From Carboxylicivirga longa (GTDB lineage: Bacteria > Bacteroidota > Bacteroidia > Bacteroidales > Marinilabiliaceae): 64,000 nt of DNA. Below, in pieces: positions 17,533 to 26,133 of this stretch. The stretch is from contig NZ_JBNGOZ010000001.1 in the NCBI RefSeq assembly GCF_050589825.1, positions 124,001-188,000 of the forward strand. Reading direction: 5' to 3'. A program made the position numbers and the translations under genes. Every line of letters starts with the position of its first letter. Position 1 is the first letter of the stretch. Below the pieces are notes generated by a model, which saw only the letters and a list, made by a program, of their open reading frames with translations, ran no database searches and was not told the DNA's origin.

Positions 17533-18297
17533 CTAGATATATCCTTTTAGTTTGTAAACCAGAATACCTACCCATTCCTTGGTAAGTAGTGGCCAGCATT
17601 GCAAGGTGTTGAGCGATGGCAGAAAATAATCAGCCGGCTTTAGGGGCTGATGATTGCTGAGCGTGTGTGCTGCCAGTGGTTTCACTGTAAAGCCTTGTTT
17701 TTTAAAGCAGGCGATGGCGCGTGGCAGATGAAAGCCCGAGCTTACCAGTATAATGCTTTTGTCCATATTCATACTGTCCATGAGTGCTGCTGTGTTAAGG
17801 GCATTTTCGTAGGTGTTGCGTGAGTTGACCTCAAAGAGAATATTTTGTGAGGGAATTCCTGTTTTAATCAGGAACTCATGCAGGTAATCAGCTTCGGGAC
17901 GTTCATCAAAATAGATTTCAGCCGAGCCACCGCTGATGATTATCTTCCTTTCCGGACGATCGTGATACAATAGTAAGCCTTGTAGTAAGCGATCGGTGGC
18001 TTCTTTAAAGTGGATACGACCTGTTTCGTCATCGTAGCTCGAAAGGCCGCCTAAAATAACAAGGTTGCCTTGTGTGTTTTTATGCTTTTCAAGTGCTTCG
18101 GCCGGATGCTCCCAACCTGAAACGCATTGTTGAAAGATAAAGGTGTTGGAGAAAAACAGGAAGATAGCAAGTGTTGAGAGGTGTATGATCTTTCTTAGTC
18201 TTTGCTTTTTAAGCAGAAAGCCAAGCACCAAAAGCAGTAGGCACCAGTTAAATGGTACCAAAAGGAAGCTCAGGATTTTAGATAGTAAGAAAAACAT
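17533..18297 (-). CDS. YdcF/ElyC family membrane protein (DUF218)
   Basis: The protein has 254 residues. Two N-terminal transmembrane helices (about 5-25 and 34-52) are followed by a DUF218 domain with the family landmarks NLVILGG, KIIISGGSAEIYFDERPEAD, VNSRNTYENA and ILVSSGFHLPRA. The architecture matches E. coli ElyC/YgjQ more than YdcF, which has no helices. ElyC affects peptidoglycan precursor (undecaprenyl-phosphate) metabolism; whether this protein does the same is inference. The gene is alone on the minus strand, divergent from the nitroreductase. Confidence 0.83.
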   Translation of the reverse strand: MFFLLSKILSFLLVPFNWCLLLLVLGFLLKKQRLRKIIHLSTLAIFLFFSNTFIFQQCVSGWEHPAEALEKHKNTQGNLVILGGLSSYDDETGRIHFKEATDRLLQGLLLYHDRPERKIIISGGSAEIYFDERPEADYLHEFLIKTGIPSQNILFEVNSRNTYENALNTAALMDSMNMDKSIILVSSGFHLPRAIACFKKQGFTVKPLAAHTLSNHQPLKPADYFLPSLNTLQCWPLLTKEWVGILVYKLKGYI

Positions 18298-18388
18298 TTG
18301 CTTAGCTTAAAGTTTGGAAGTTAGCATAGTCCTTTTAATTTTGTTGTAAAGAAAAAACAAAGTAAGCAATCCAACAAAACTCTCTGTT

Positions 18389-18922
18389 ATGCATTTTAAC
18401 CAACTTCTTCGTGAGCGTAGCTCAGTGCGCGAGTATAAGTCGCTGAAAGTATCTAAAGCCCTGCTTGTTGAGGTGCTGGAGGCTGGTCGTATGGCTCCCT
18501 CGGCTGCCAATAGACAGCCCTGGCGTTTTATTCTGGTTTCGGAGGACGATAATCTGCAACCCTTAAAGGCGGCTTATGATCGGGAGTGGTTTAAAAAAGT
18601 TCCACAGGTCATTGTGGTTTGTGGCGATCACGAAGAGTCGTGGAAGCGTAAAATAGACGATAAGGATCACTGTGATGTGGATGCGGCCATAGCAGTGGAT
18701 CATATTACCTTACGCGCAGCAGAGTTGGGCTTGGGTACTTGCTGGGTATGTCACTTCGATCCTAAGATTGTGCGTGATGTACTGAATTTGCCCACCCATA
18801 TAGAACCCATTGCCTTATTGCCCATTGGGTATCCTTTGCGCGATGAAGTGCCGGAGAAGAAGCGCAAGCCTTTTTCTGAGATTGTGTTTGATCAAACTTA
18901 TGGTAAACCCCTTTTGAAGTAA
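18389..18922 (+). CDS. Nitroreductase family protein (FMN-dependent)
   Basis: The protein has 177 residues. The N-terminal FMN-binding motif RERSSVREYKS, the MAPSAANRQPWRFILV segment and the C-terminal LLPIGYPLRDEVPEKKRKP are diagnostic of the nitroreductase superfamily. HITLRAAELGLGTCWVCHFD is the helix carrying the FMN-phosphate region. It reduces quinones, nitro compounds or similar with NAD(P)H; the natural substrate is unknown. It is on the short side of the family. It ends at a strong bidirectional terminator. Confidence 0.88.
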   Translation: MHFNQLLRERSSVREYKSLKVSKALLVEVLEAGRMAPSAANRQPWRFILVSEDDNLQPLKAAYDREWFKKVPQVIVVCGDHEESWKRKIDDKDHCDVDAAIAVDHITLRAAELGLGTCWVCHFDPKIVRDVLNLPTHIEPIALLPIGYPLRDEVPEKKRKPFSEIVFDQTYGKPLLK

Positions 18923-18965
18923 ATTTTTTTGATAATTCGCTACTCTCTCTGCTGAGACAAAAGAT

Positions 18966-19021
18966 AATAAGCAAGCCCGCAAGTTTAGCATTTCTTAAAC
19001 TTGCGGGCTTGCTTATTTTTT
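18966..19021. terminator. Bidirectional intrinsic terminator between convergent genes
   Basis: A perfect 22-bp stem (18966-18987 with 18996-19017) with an 8-nt loop is followed by T residues on the plus strand and by TTATC-TTTT on the minus strand. It separates the nitroreductase gene from the DUF6588 gene. Confidence 0.9.
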
Positions 19022-19054
19022 TGTTTCGTTGATAACGAGGTAAATTTTACGTGT

Positions 19055-20020
19055 CTAACGGAAGTTAATGCCTAAGCCGGCGGTAATTACGTCATAGTCG
19101 CCAATGCTGTAATCACCATGCAGTGATATGATGCCCAGGCGAATGCGCATGCCGGCATTAAAGTCAAAGCCATCAGTTTTATATTCCAAAGCAATGGGAG
19201 TGTCGATATCTTCATAGCCATTGAAAGCTCCTTTGAGGTCGAAGTTACTGGTGGTGGTTCCATAGCCCAGCCCTGTGTAGAAAGACACCACGGGAATATT
19301 CACACCCACAAGTAAACGCGTGGTAAAAGCACCGGCCTGTGTTTTCAGATTACCCTGTCCAATGCCTGCCTCTGATACTTTTAACTTGGCATCAAAATCG
19401 GTATAGGCCGCCAGTATAGAGGTATGTAAAAACGGAACGCGTTTCACAAAGGGGATGTAATCTTTTATGGAGTGCTTGAGACCAATGCCCCAAAGTCCGG
19501 CATTGCCATAATCACCAAAGCTGGTTTTGGGCATAAAGCGTCCCATTATCTCGGTGTGAAAGGGCAGGCCAATAGCCGCCTGTACCATGGGGCTGATGAA
19601 TATGTCTGCATCGGCACCTTCCATACTTAATATAGTATTTCTTTGCGGATCACCCTGTAGGTAAAAATCCATGCTTTGCCTGTCGCTGCCTGCCATGGTG
19701 GGAGCCATGCCTGTTTGCTTGGGGGCTACCGTTGACAGGGGAAGCGCATTTGGATCAAAGCTTTTCTTGCTGCCCGGTGCCTTGGTGTAACTGGCCGATA
19801 CGGTAATGTCAAAGCCTCCCAGTTTGTGTACTTTGGCAGAGTTGTACCAGCCACTGTTGAGGTTAACGCCCAGCATCTCGCCATAGGGAAGTAGGTAGGC
19901 CTCTGACAGTACATTGGCATCGGCCTGACCGGCTTTCAGAAAATCAATGATTTGTCCTTGTCCGAAGATAGGGGAGCTCGCGATGAGTGCAAGCCCGAGA
20001 AGTAGTTTAACTTTTTTCAT
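19055..20020 (-). CDS. DUF6588-like outer-membrane barrel protein
   Basis: The protein has 321 residues with a signal peptide ending at SPIFGQ. The mature start GQIIDFLKAGQADANVLSEA and the strand-rich remainder (LLVGVNIPVVSFYTGLGYGT, IRLGIISLHGDYSIGDYDVI, ITAGLGINFR) match a Bacteroidota family of predicted outer-membrane proteins (DUF6588). The C-terminal Arg rather than Phe is slightly atypical for BAM substrates. The function is not known. The gene is alone, upstream of a bidirectional terminator. Confidence 0.7.
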   Translation of the reverse strand: MKKVKLLLGLALIASSPIFGQGQIIDFLKAGQADANVLSEAYLLPYGEMLGVNLNSGWYNSAKVHKLGGFDITVSASYTKAPGSKKSFDPNALPLSTVAPKQTGMAPTMAGSDRQSMDFYLQGDPQRNTILSMEGADADIFISPMVQAAIGLPFHTEIMGRFMPKTSFGDYGNAGLWGIGLKHSIKDYIPFVKRVPFLHTSILAAYTDFDAKLKVSEAGIGQGNLKTQAGAFTTRLLVGVNIPVVSFYTGLGYGTTTSNFDLKGAFNGYEDIDTPIALEYKTDGFDFNAGMRIRLGIISLHGDYSIGDYDVITAGLGINFR

Positions 20021-20142
20021 TTCAATATGTATAGGTTGTTATTATACGATAATGGCCCCGATGCGAGGCGTCAGCGCTTGTTTAACGAACGTTATTGAAA
20101 AAGGTTTGTTTATAGGATGTGAATTTTCCTGTTTATGATGCT

Positions 20143-20150
20143 TACCTTTG
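20143..20150 (+). promoter_or_regulatory. Bacteroidota -7 box (TACCTTTG)
   Basis: TACCTTTG matches TAnnTTTG and ends 27 bases before the ATG of the M3 peptidase gene. Confidence 0.45.
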
Positions 20151-20177
20151 TAGCAATTTTAAAAAGATAGTTTGACA

Positions 20178-22220
20178 ATGATATCTAATATTTTAAGTAA
20201 GAAGTTTGATACACCCTATCAGACACCCCCTTTCGAACGGATTAATGAAGCAAGCTACCTACCTGCTTTCAAAGAGTTAATAAAAAGTGCAAAAGCCGAG
20301 ATTCAGCAGATTGTTGATGATACGGCTCATCCCGATTTCTATAATACCATAGTGGCGCTTGAAAAGGCGGGACGTCAATTGGGTGTAGTCAGCCATATTT
20401 TCTTTAATCTAAACCATGCTGAAACCAATGAGCAGATACAGACCATTGCCCGTGAGGTATCGCCTCTGCTCACAGATTATTCCAATGATATATGGCTCAA
20501 TGCCGATTTATTTCGCAAAGTAAAGGAGGTATATGAATACCAGAGCCGGCGTGAGCTGTCCAGCGAGCAGGAGCGATTGCTAGAGGAAACCTACAAGGGC
20601 TTTGTTCGTCGTGGTGCCTTGCTCGAAGGAGCAGCACGTGATCGTTACCGTGCCATAACCACAGAGCTGTCAAAGCTGACGCTTCAGTTTGGTGAAAATC
20701 TACTGGCCGAGACCAATGCCTTTCAGTTGCATGTTACCCGCCAGGAGGAGCTGGCAGGCCTGCCCGAAGGAGTATTGGATGCTGCCGCTGAACTGGCCCG
20801 TCAGCAGGGTAAGGAAGGATGGATTTTCACACTACAGTTTCCCAGCTATATGCCTTTTATGAAGTATGCCCTTAACCGGGATTTGCGCAAGCAAATGTTT
20901 ATGGCCTATTCCAAGCGAGGAAATAATAACAATCAGCACGACAACAAGGAGCTCATCAAGAAGATTGTTAGCCTGCGTGTGGAGAAAGCCAGGCTATTAG
21001 GTTATGCCACCCATGCGCATTTTGTGCTGGAAGAAAATATGGCTTTACATCCCGATAAGGTCAATGGCTTTTTGCAGGAATTGCTGGATGCTTCCATTGA
21101 TGCCGCACGGGAAGATGTGAAGGCCGTGGAGGACTATGCCCGCACGCGGGGATTGGATGGAAAGCTGGAGCGCTGGGATTATGCTCTTTACAGCGAGCAG
21201 CTGAAAGCGGAGCGCTACGGATTGGATGACGAGGCCACGCGTCCGTATTTTCAGCTTGAGAAGGTAGAGCAGGGTGTGTTGGGATTAGCCACACGACTTT
21301 ACGGACTCACCTTTAAGGAAAATAAGCAAATCTCAAAGTATCACCATGAGGTGAAGACCTATGAAGTGTATGATGCTGATGGTACTTTCCTTAGTGTTTT
21401 TTACGTGGATTATCATCCGCGTACAAGCAAGCAGGGAGGTGCATGGATGACCAGCTTCAGGGAGCAATACCGTGATAATAACGGCGATGTGCGCCCGCAT
21501 GTTTCTATCGTTTGTAACTTTACCCGTCCCACGGAGAATAAGCCTTCTTTGTTGACCTTTAATGAGGTACAGACCTTTTTGCACGAGTTTGGCCATGCCC
21601 TGCACGGTATGTTAAGCAAGGTGAGCTATGAGAGTATGTCCGGAACCAATGTGTACCGCGATTTTGTGGAGCTCCCCTCGCAGATTATGGAAAACTGGGC
21701 CACTCAGAAGGAATGGTTGAAGGATGTGGGCGTCCACTATAAAACAGGCGAGCTGATTCCGGATGAACTGATTCAAAAAATTATCGATAGCGAAAACTAT
21801 CAGAGTGGTTATGCCATGGTGCGGCAGCTGAGCTTTGGCCTTAATGATATGGCCTGGCACTCGCTGGATGCAGCTTTTGAGGGCGATGTGATTGCTTTTG
21901 AGCGGGCGGCTATGGCGGCTACCGAGCTTTTTCCACTGGTTGAGGGAACGGCTTTTTCCACCGGCTTTGCCCATATTTTTGATGGTGGTTATGCTGCCGG
22001 GTATTATGGCTATAAATGGGCCGAGGTGCTCGATGCCGATGCTTTTGAGGCCTTTAAGGAAAAGGGTATTTTTGATAAAGAGACGGCAATACGTTTTCGG
22101 AAGGAGATACTGGAGAAAGGTGGTACTGCGCATCCTATGACTCTGTATAAGAATTTTAAGGGGCACGAGCCATCAGTTGAGCCCTTGCTAAAGCGCAGCG
22201 GACTGTTGAAGGAGGCGTAA
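20178..22220 (+). CDS. M3 family metallopeptidase (peptidyl-dipeptidase Dcp / oligopeptidase A type)
   Basis: The protein has 680 residues from the ATG at 20178 (an in-frame TTG at 20172 is possible). The zinc site HEFGHALHG appears in the LLTFNEVQTFLHEFGHALHG context, with the downstream third-ligand helix SQIMENWATQKEWL and the substrate-binding GYAAGYYGYKWAEVLDADAF near the C-terminus. All are hallmarks of M3A peptidases. There is no signal peptide, so it is cytoplasmic. It trims peptides to di- or oligopeptides. Length fits Dcp/OpdA (about 680). Dcp versus OpdA cannot be decided by eye. Confidence 0.93.
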   Translation: MISNILSKKFDTPYQTPPFERINEASYLPAFKELIKSAKAEIQQIVDDTAHPDFYNTIVALEKAGRQLGVVSHIFFNLNHAETNEQIQTIAREVSPLLTDYSNDIWLNADLFRKVKEVYEYQSRRELSSEQERLLEETYKGFVRRGALLEGAARDRYRAITTELSKLTLQFGENLLAETNAFQLHVTRQEELAGLPEGVLDAAAELARQQGKEGWIFTLQFPSYMPFMKYALNRDLRKQMFMAYSKRGNNNNQHDNKELIKKIVSLRVEKARLLGYATHAHFVLEENMALHPDKVNGFLQELLDASIDAAREDVKAVEDYARTRGLDGKLERWDYALYSEQLKAERYGLDDEATRPYFQLEKVEQGVLGLATRLYGLTFKENKQISKYHHEVKTYEVYDADGTFLSVFYVDYHPRTSKQGGAWMTSFREQYRDNNGDVRPHVSIVCNFTRPTENKPSLLTFNEVQTFLHEFGHALHGMLSKVSYESMSGTNVYRDFVELPSQIMENWATQKEWLKDVGVHYKTGELIPDELIQKIIDSENYQSGYAMVRQLSFGLNDMAWHSLDAAFEGDVIAFERAAMAATELFPLVEGTAFSTGFAHIFDGGYAAGYYGYKWAEVLDADAFEAFKEKGIFDKETAIRFRKEILEKGGTAHPMTLYKNFKGHEPSVEPLLKRSGLLKEA

Positions 22221-22517
22221 GTTAATTAATGAGGTGAGTTGTATAAAAGTAGACTGATTTGTAGCTTGTTAATATTGTAAATGCAGCCTATGTTAATCAA
22301 TCAACTTTTAGATAAGAAACACTAATAATGCCAAGTTAATAAGGTTCGATAGAGCCTGTTAGCTTGGTATTTTTGGTAAAGTTTTCTGAGAGATGACATT
22401 AAGTAGGTTGTGATTTTTATTTTACAGTATTGTATTCTTGCAGTATAATTATTGTAATTGTTATCTTAGCGCTTTCATTATTGTTTGTTAGGAACTTTCG
22501 CTATTAAAAGTCATCTT
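22221..22517. other. AT-rich spacer before the acyltransferase gene
   Basis: About 300 bases with no open frame of note. A short hairpin (AGGTTCGATAGAGCCT, near 22341) may end the peptidase transcript. Nothing else is recognised. Confidence 0.35.
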
Positions 22518-23555
22518 ATGAAGAGACTGCATTATATTGATACTCTTAAGATAGTAGCTATTTTCATGGTTGTTTTTCAACACAATGATCTTAATTCAGC
22601 CATAAGATTTTACTTTCAATCATTTTCCGTATTACTTTTTTTTGTGGCTTCAGGGTTTGTGAGTAGCCCTAAAAGTCATTTGCCTTTTATGGATGTTCTT
22701 AAGAAATATATCAGACATTTGATGGCTCCATATTTTCTGATTAGCATAGTCCTTTATTTATTTTGGTTTTTCGTAGGGCGTTATTATGGTAATAAGGCTA
22801 TTTTAAAAAGTGATCCGTTGGATAATTTCATAGGAGTATTTTATGCTCAGGGAGGGTCTGAATATATGCAATGGGGTATTCCTATGTGGTTTCTTCCAAC
22901 TCTTTTCGTTGTTGTAATGCTTGATTATTTTGTTTCTAAGTTAAGATTACCCTTTCAAATATTGGCCACTTTGGTCTTTCCTGTTATTGGTATGGGTGCT
23001 TTTCAAGTGTTGGGTTATCATCTTCCATGGAGTATTGATATTGCCCTGGTTGTTTATTTGTTTTACTTTACGGGGAGGATATTTAAAAGGATTGATTTGG
23101 CAGAAGCAATTAAAGGGTGGGAACTTCCGATTTTCACACTATGTTTTGCAGTTCACTTGTACACGTCTCAGTTAAACGAAATCGTTGGTGTGCACAATGG
23201 TCAATATGGAAAATTCCTTGTTCTTATGTATTTCAATGCAATATTAGCATTTATATGGCTTTTTGCCTTGTTAAAAGTCGTGCCGAGTTGGAAACCATTA
23301 ACTTGGTTGGGTTGCAATACATTGCCGATTTTAGCATTTCATTTGCTGGCAATGACAATGATAAAAGGGGTGGCTCTTTTTGTCTTCCAACATGAAGTTA
23401 TTTTTACTCCTATTAACGCTGCTTTTTATGCTGTTTTGCAGATTTTTTTGTTGGTACCAGTTATTTTATTTTTAAATAAATATCTGCCTTTTTTTGTTGG
23501 TCAAGCTCAAAAAAAAGAACCCGTGTCGGATTCTTTAAGCGCGACGTCCTGGTGA
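22518..23555 (+). CDS. Acyltransferase 3 family membrane protein
   Basis: The protein has 345 residues from MKRLHYIDTLK (22518), with about ten transmembrane helices. The N-terminal LHYIDTLKIVAIFMVVFQHN carries the His used by Acyl_transf_3 enzymes, and WGIPMWFLPTLFVVVMLDYF matches the family's middle signature. Members O-acylate sugars of surface polysaccharides, lipids or antibiotics in the inner membrane. Codon use is clearly more AT-rich than in the flanking genes, as is the 300-base leader, which suggests recent gain or a surface-polysaccharide type gene. It converges with the cyclase-HD gene after 7 bases. Confidence 0.85.
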   Translation: MKRLHYIDTLKIVAIFMVVFQHNDLNSAIRFYFQSFSVLLFFVASGFVSSPKSHLPFMDVLKKYIRHLMAPYFLISIVLYLFWFFVGRYYGNKAILKSDPLDNFIGVFYAQGGSEYMQWGIPMWFLPTLFVVVMLDYFVSKLRLPFQILATLVFPVIGMGAFQVLGYHLPWSIDIALVVYLFYFTGRIFKRIDLAEAIKGWELPIFTLCFAVHLYTSQLNEIVGVHNGQYGKFLVLMYFNAILAFIWLFALLKVVPSWKPLTWLGCNTLPILAFHLLAMTMIKGVALFVFQHEVIFTPINAAFYAVLQIFLLVPVILFLNKYLPFFVGQAQKKEPVSDSLSATSW

Positions 23556-23562
23556 TGCATTA

Positions 23563-24966
23563 TTATTTTTCATCCACCTGTAGCAGGCTCTCAAGGCGTT
23601 CTATTTGGCTTTGTTTATTTACTTCCCTTAGGCTGCGTGCTGTTTCGGTGTGGTACTGGTGACCTCTGATAAAGTTTAGTTGTAGTTGATTCCATTCGTC
23701 AAAAGTGCCAATCATGTTGCGCTCTTTCAGTTCCTGAAATAAGGTGTTGGAAACCGGGATAAAATCACTGCGCCCCAGGTAGTCAAGGTCTGAATCGCAG
23801 ATCACTTGCTCCAGCTTATCCTTGGGCTCTGGCGGAAATTTAGTGCTCAGAATTAAACGGCACACCGTGTCAATCTGATCCTGCGGATAGTGATAGTTAC
23901 CCAAAATATCACGGGCAATATTGGCGCCATGCATCTCATGCTCCTTGTAGTCGATGGTGTGTCCACTGTCGTGAAAAAGGGCGGCCAGTTTGAGTAGGAG
24001 AATCTCTTCTTCTTCCAACCCTTCGGCCCAACCAATCAGCTCCACCTCAGTTACTACATCAATGGTGTGTTTGATATTGTGGTAATAGAGGTCTTCGGGG
24101 AGTTTCTGTTCCAGTATATCCAGTAAATCTTCCTGAATATCCATAAACTGAATCAGACTGTACTTTGTATGAAAATTACGATTAGGCAGTAGTCCCTTGC
24201 CTTCAAGCGATAACTTGGGTAATATTCCCTTCACGGTGAACATATCGAGGAAACCCTTGTACTTTGCTGGCATTTTGCCGTTTTCTGACACGCTAAAAAA
24301 CTCCTTAATAAGTTCATAGGTCATTACCGATATATTGATATCACCACCATTACAGGCCATGCCCATTCGTGAGGCAATATTTACACTCTCGCCGGTGAGT
24401 GTGTAGGGCGAATTTTTCTTACCGGTTATCTCACCCAGCACCGGACCTGTGTGAATGCCGATGCTCAGTTGCCAGAAGGGCTCGGTGTCGCCATTGATTA
24501 TACAGCGTTTGGCAGCCGTTTGCATTTCCAGCGCTGCATTTGCCACGTCGATGGGATTGGTGCGGTTTTCTTCAAGAATACCGCCGGCAAACAGGAAAGT
24601 ATCGCCGATGGTTTTTACTTTCAGCACGCCATATTTTTTGGCAATATCGTCAAAGGTAAGGTAAAGCTCATCCAGGGCATCAATGAGTTTCTGAGCATGG
24701 GGGTTGCCATTGATGCGGTCGAAACCTTTCACGGTGGCATATAAAACAGATACCATTTTAAAACGTTTAACACGCTTTTTCGATGGCATCTTCAGGCGTT
24801 CTTCAATTTCTTCGTAGGAATATTCTGACAATAGGTTCAGGTATTTTTCGTTCTGCTTCTGAATAATTTCGTAGCGGCCAACAAGTCCCTGTAGCTGATC
24901 GTTTAGTTCCTTGTTGCGATTGGCTAGTTTGGTAATTCTCAGAATATAATCTTCAATGCTTTCCAT
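23563..24966 (-). CDS. Class III nucleotidyl cyclase-like domain fused to HD phosphohydrolase
   Basis: The protein has 467 residues from MESIEDYILR (24966). A coiled coil (about 1-60) leads into a class III cyclase homology domain (70-250). The cyclase retains K118 and D122 (KTIGDTFLF) and N196/R200 (VNIASRM). The first metal Asp is replaced: VLYATVKGF has T78 where FADIxGF has Asp. A C-terminal HD domain (about 290-450) has YHNIKH (H300), FHDSGH (H332/D333) and DSDLDYLG, all metal ligands intact. It is soluble. It may hydrolyse a cyclic or other phosphoester, with the cyclase part perhaps sensing a nucleotide. Adenylate cyclase activity is doubtful. Confidence 0.8.
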   Translation of the reverse strand: MESIEDYILRITKLANRNKELNDQLQGLVGRYEIIQKQNEKYLNLLSEYSYEEIEERLKMPSKKRVKRFKMVSVLYATVKGFDRINGNPHAQKLIDALDELYLTFDDIAKKYGVLKVKTIGDTFLFAGGILEENRTNPIDVANAALEMQTAAKRCIINGDTEPFWQLSIGIHTGPVLGEITGKKNSPYTLTGESVNIASRMGMACNGGDINISVMTYELIKEFFSVSENGKMPAKYKGFLDMFTVKGILPKLSLEGKGLLPNRNFHTKYSLIQFMDIQEDLLDILEQKLPEDLYYHNIKHTIDVVTEVELIGWAEGLEEEEILLLKLAALFHDSGHTIDYKEHEMHGANIARDILGNYHYPQDQIDTVCRLILSTKFPPEPKDKLEQVICDSDLDYLGRSDFIPVSNTLFQELKERNMIGTFDEWNQLQLNFIRGHQYHTETARSLREVNKQSQIERLESLLQVDEK

Positions 24967-25172
24967 TGCTTGGGAATTTATATTGAGCCTTAAAATAATG
25001 CATTGCATACACATATAAAAAATAGCGGAGGCAGATTAAGTTAAGGCCTTTGGGTAAAATGTCTATCCGATAGTACGTTAGTAGGGCAAAAAATATTGCT
25101 TTTATTTACGATAGGCGTCAAATAATGGATAAACGTCCTGATCGAGAGCATGAATTACAAATGTAATACTAC

Positions 25173-26102
25173 CTATGGTTTTAGAAGCGATGTTACGCGT
25201 TCTATGCGTTGATCCATTGGCTCAAAGGCATCTACCCAATGTATGGTGAAACCGCGACGTTCCATACCCCTGAACCAGGTCATTTGTCGTTTGGCAAACT
25301 GATGGATGGCCACATTCAGCTTATCAAACATTTGTTTATAGCTAAGTTCGCCCATTACATGCTGGGTAAGGAACTTATACTCCAGGCCGTAATAAATGAG
25401 GTCGACGGGGGCAATGCCCTTATCCAGCAGCTGCTTTACTTCGTCAATCATACCTTCTTGGAGTCGCTTTTTCAGGCGAGCCGTTATTTTACGACGTCTG
25501 GCCTCGCGGTCAATGTTCACCCCAATGATTAAGGGATTTATCTCGGGTAGCTTCACCTCAAGCTCCGGGTTGTTCTTGTAATATTCTTCTATTTCGATGG
25601 CGCGTATGGCGCGTTTGACCGTATCGGTATCGGTTTGGTTGTGCAGGGTTTTATATTCGGACAGCAGGGCACTCAGTGTTTTTAGGTCTTTGCCCTGTAG
25701 CTCATCGCGCAGCTTTTGGTTGACCGGTACATTTATCAGTTTATACTGTTTCAGTACCGACTCAATGTACATACCCGTGCCACCACACATAATTGGCCAG
25801 TGTTTATTGGCCTGCACCTGTTCAAAGGCTTTAAAGAAGTCGGCCTGATATTCAAATACATTGTACTTATAGCCGGCATCTACGATGTCAATCAGATGAT
25901 GGGGAATGGTGTATCCCTCAATGGTGTAGTCTTCAATGTCCTTACCGGTACCCAGATCCATACCGCGGTACAGTTGTCGCGAGTCGGCACTGATGATTTC
26001 GCCCTTGAGCGCCCGTGCCAGGTGAGCCGCAAAAGTGGTTTTGCCCGAGGCAGTAGGGCCCAGGATGACAATGAGGTTATAGGGTGAGTCGTACTGTTCC
26101 AT
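25173..26102 (-). CDS. miaA: tRNA dimethylallyltransferase
   Basis: The protein has 309 residues from MEQYDSPYNL (26102); a longer start at 26174 would overlap recQ and add 24 residues not found in the family. Motifs are the P-loop GPTASGKTTFA, the catalytic-Asp and tRNA-binding ISADSRQLYRGMDLGTGK, HHLIDIVD, GGTGMYIESV, and the C-terminal FAKRQMTWFRG. MiaA adds a dimethylallyl group to A37 of tRNAs that read UNN codons. It follows recQ by 31 bases, suggesting one transcript. Confidence 0.95.
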   Translation of the reverse strand: MEQYDSPYNLIVILGPTASGKTTFAAHLARALKGEIISADSRQLYRGMDLGTGKDIEDYTIEGYTIPHHLIDIVDAGYKYNVFEYQADFFKAFEQVQANKHWPIMCGGTGMYIESVLKQYKLINVPVNQKLRDELQGKDLKTLSALLSEYKTLHNQTDTDTVKRAIRAIEIEEYYKNNPELEVKLPEINPLIIGVNIDREARRRKITARLKKRLQEGMIDEVKQLLDKGIAPVDLIYYGLEYKFLTQHVMGELSYKQMFDKLNVAIHQFAKRQMTWFRGMERRGFTIHWVDAFEPMDQRIERVTSLLKP

Positions 26103-26133
26103 CTGATGTTCTTTCAAAACTTTAATAAATTGT

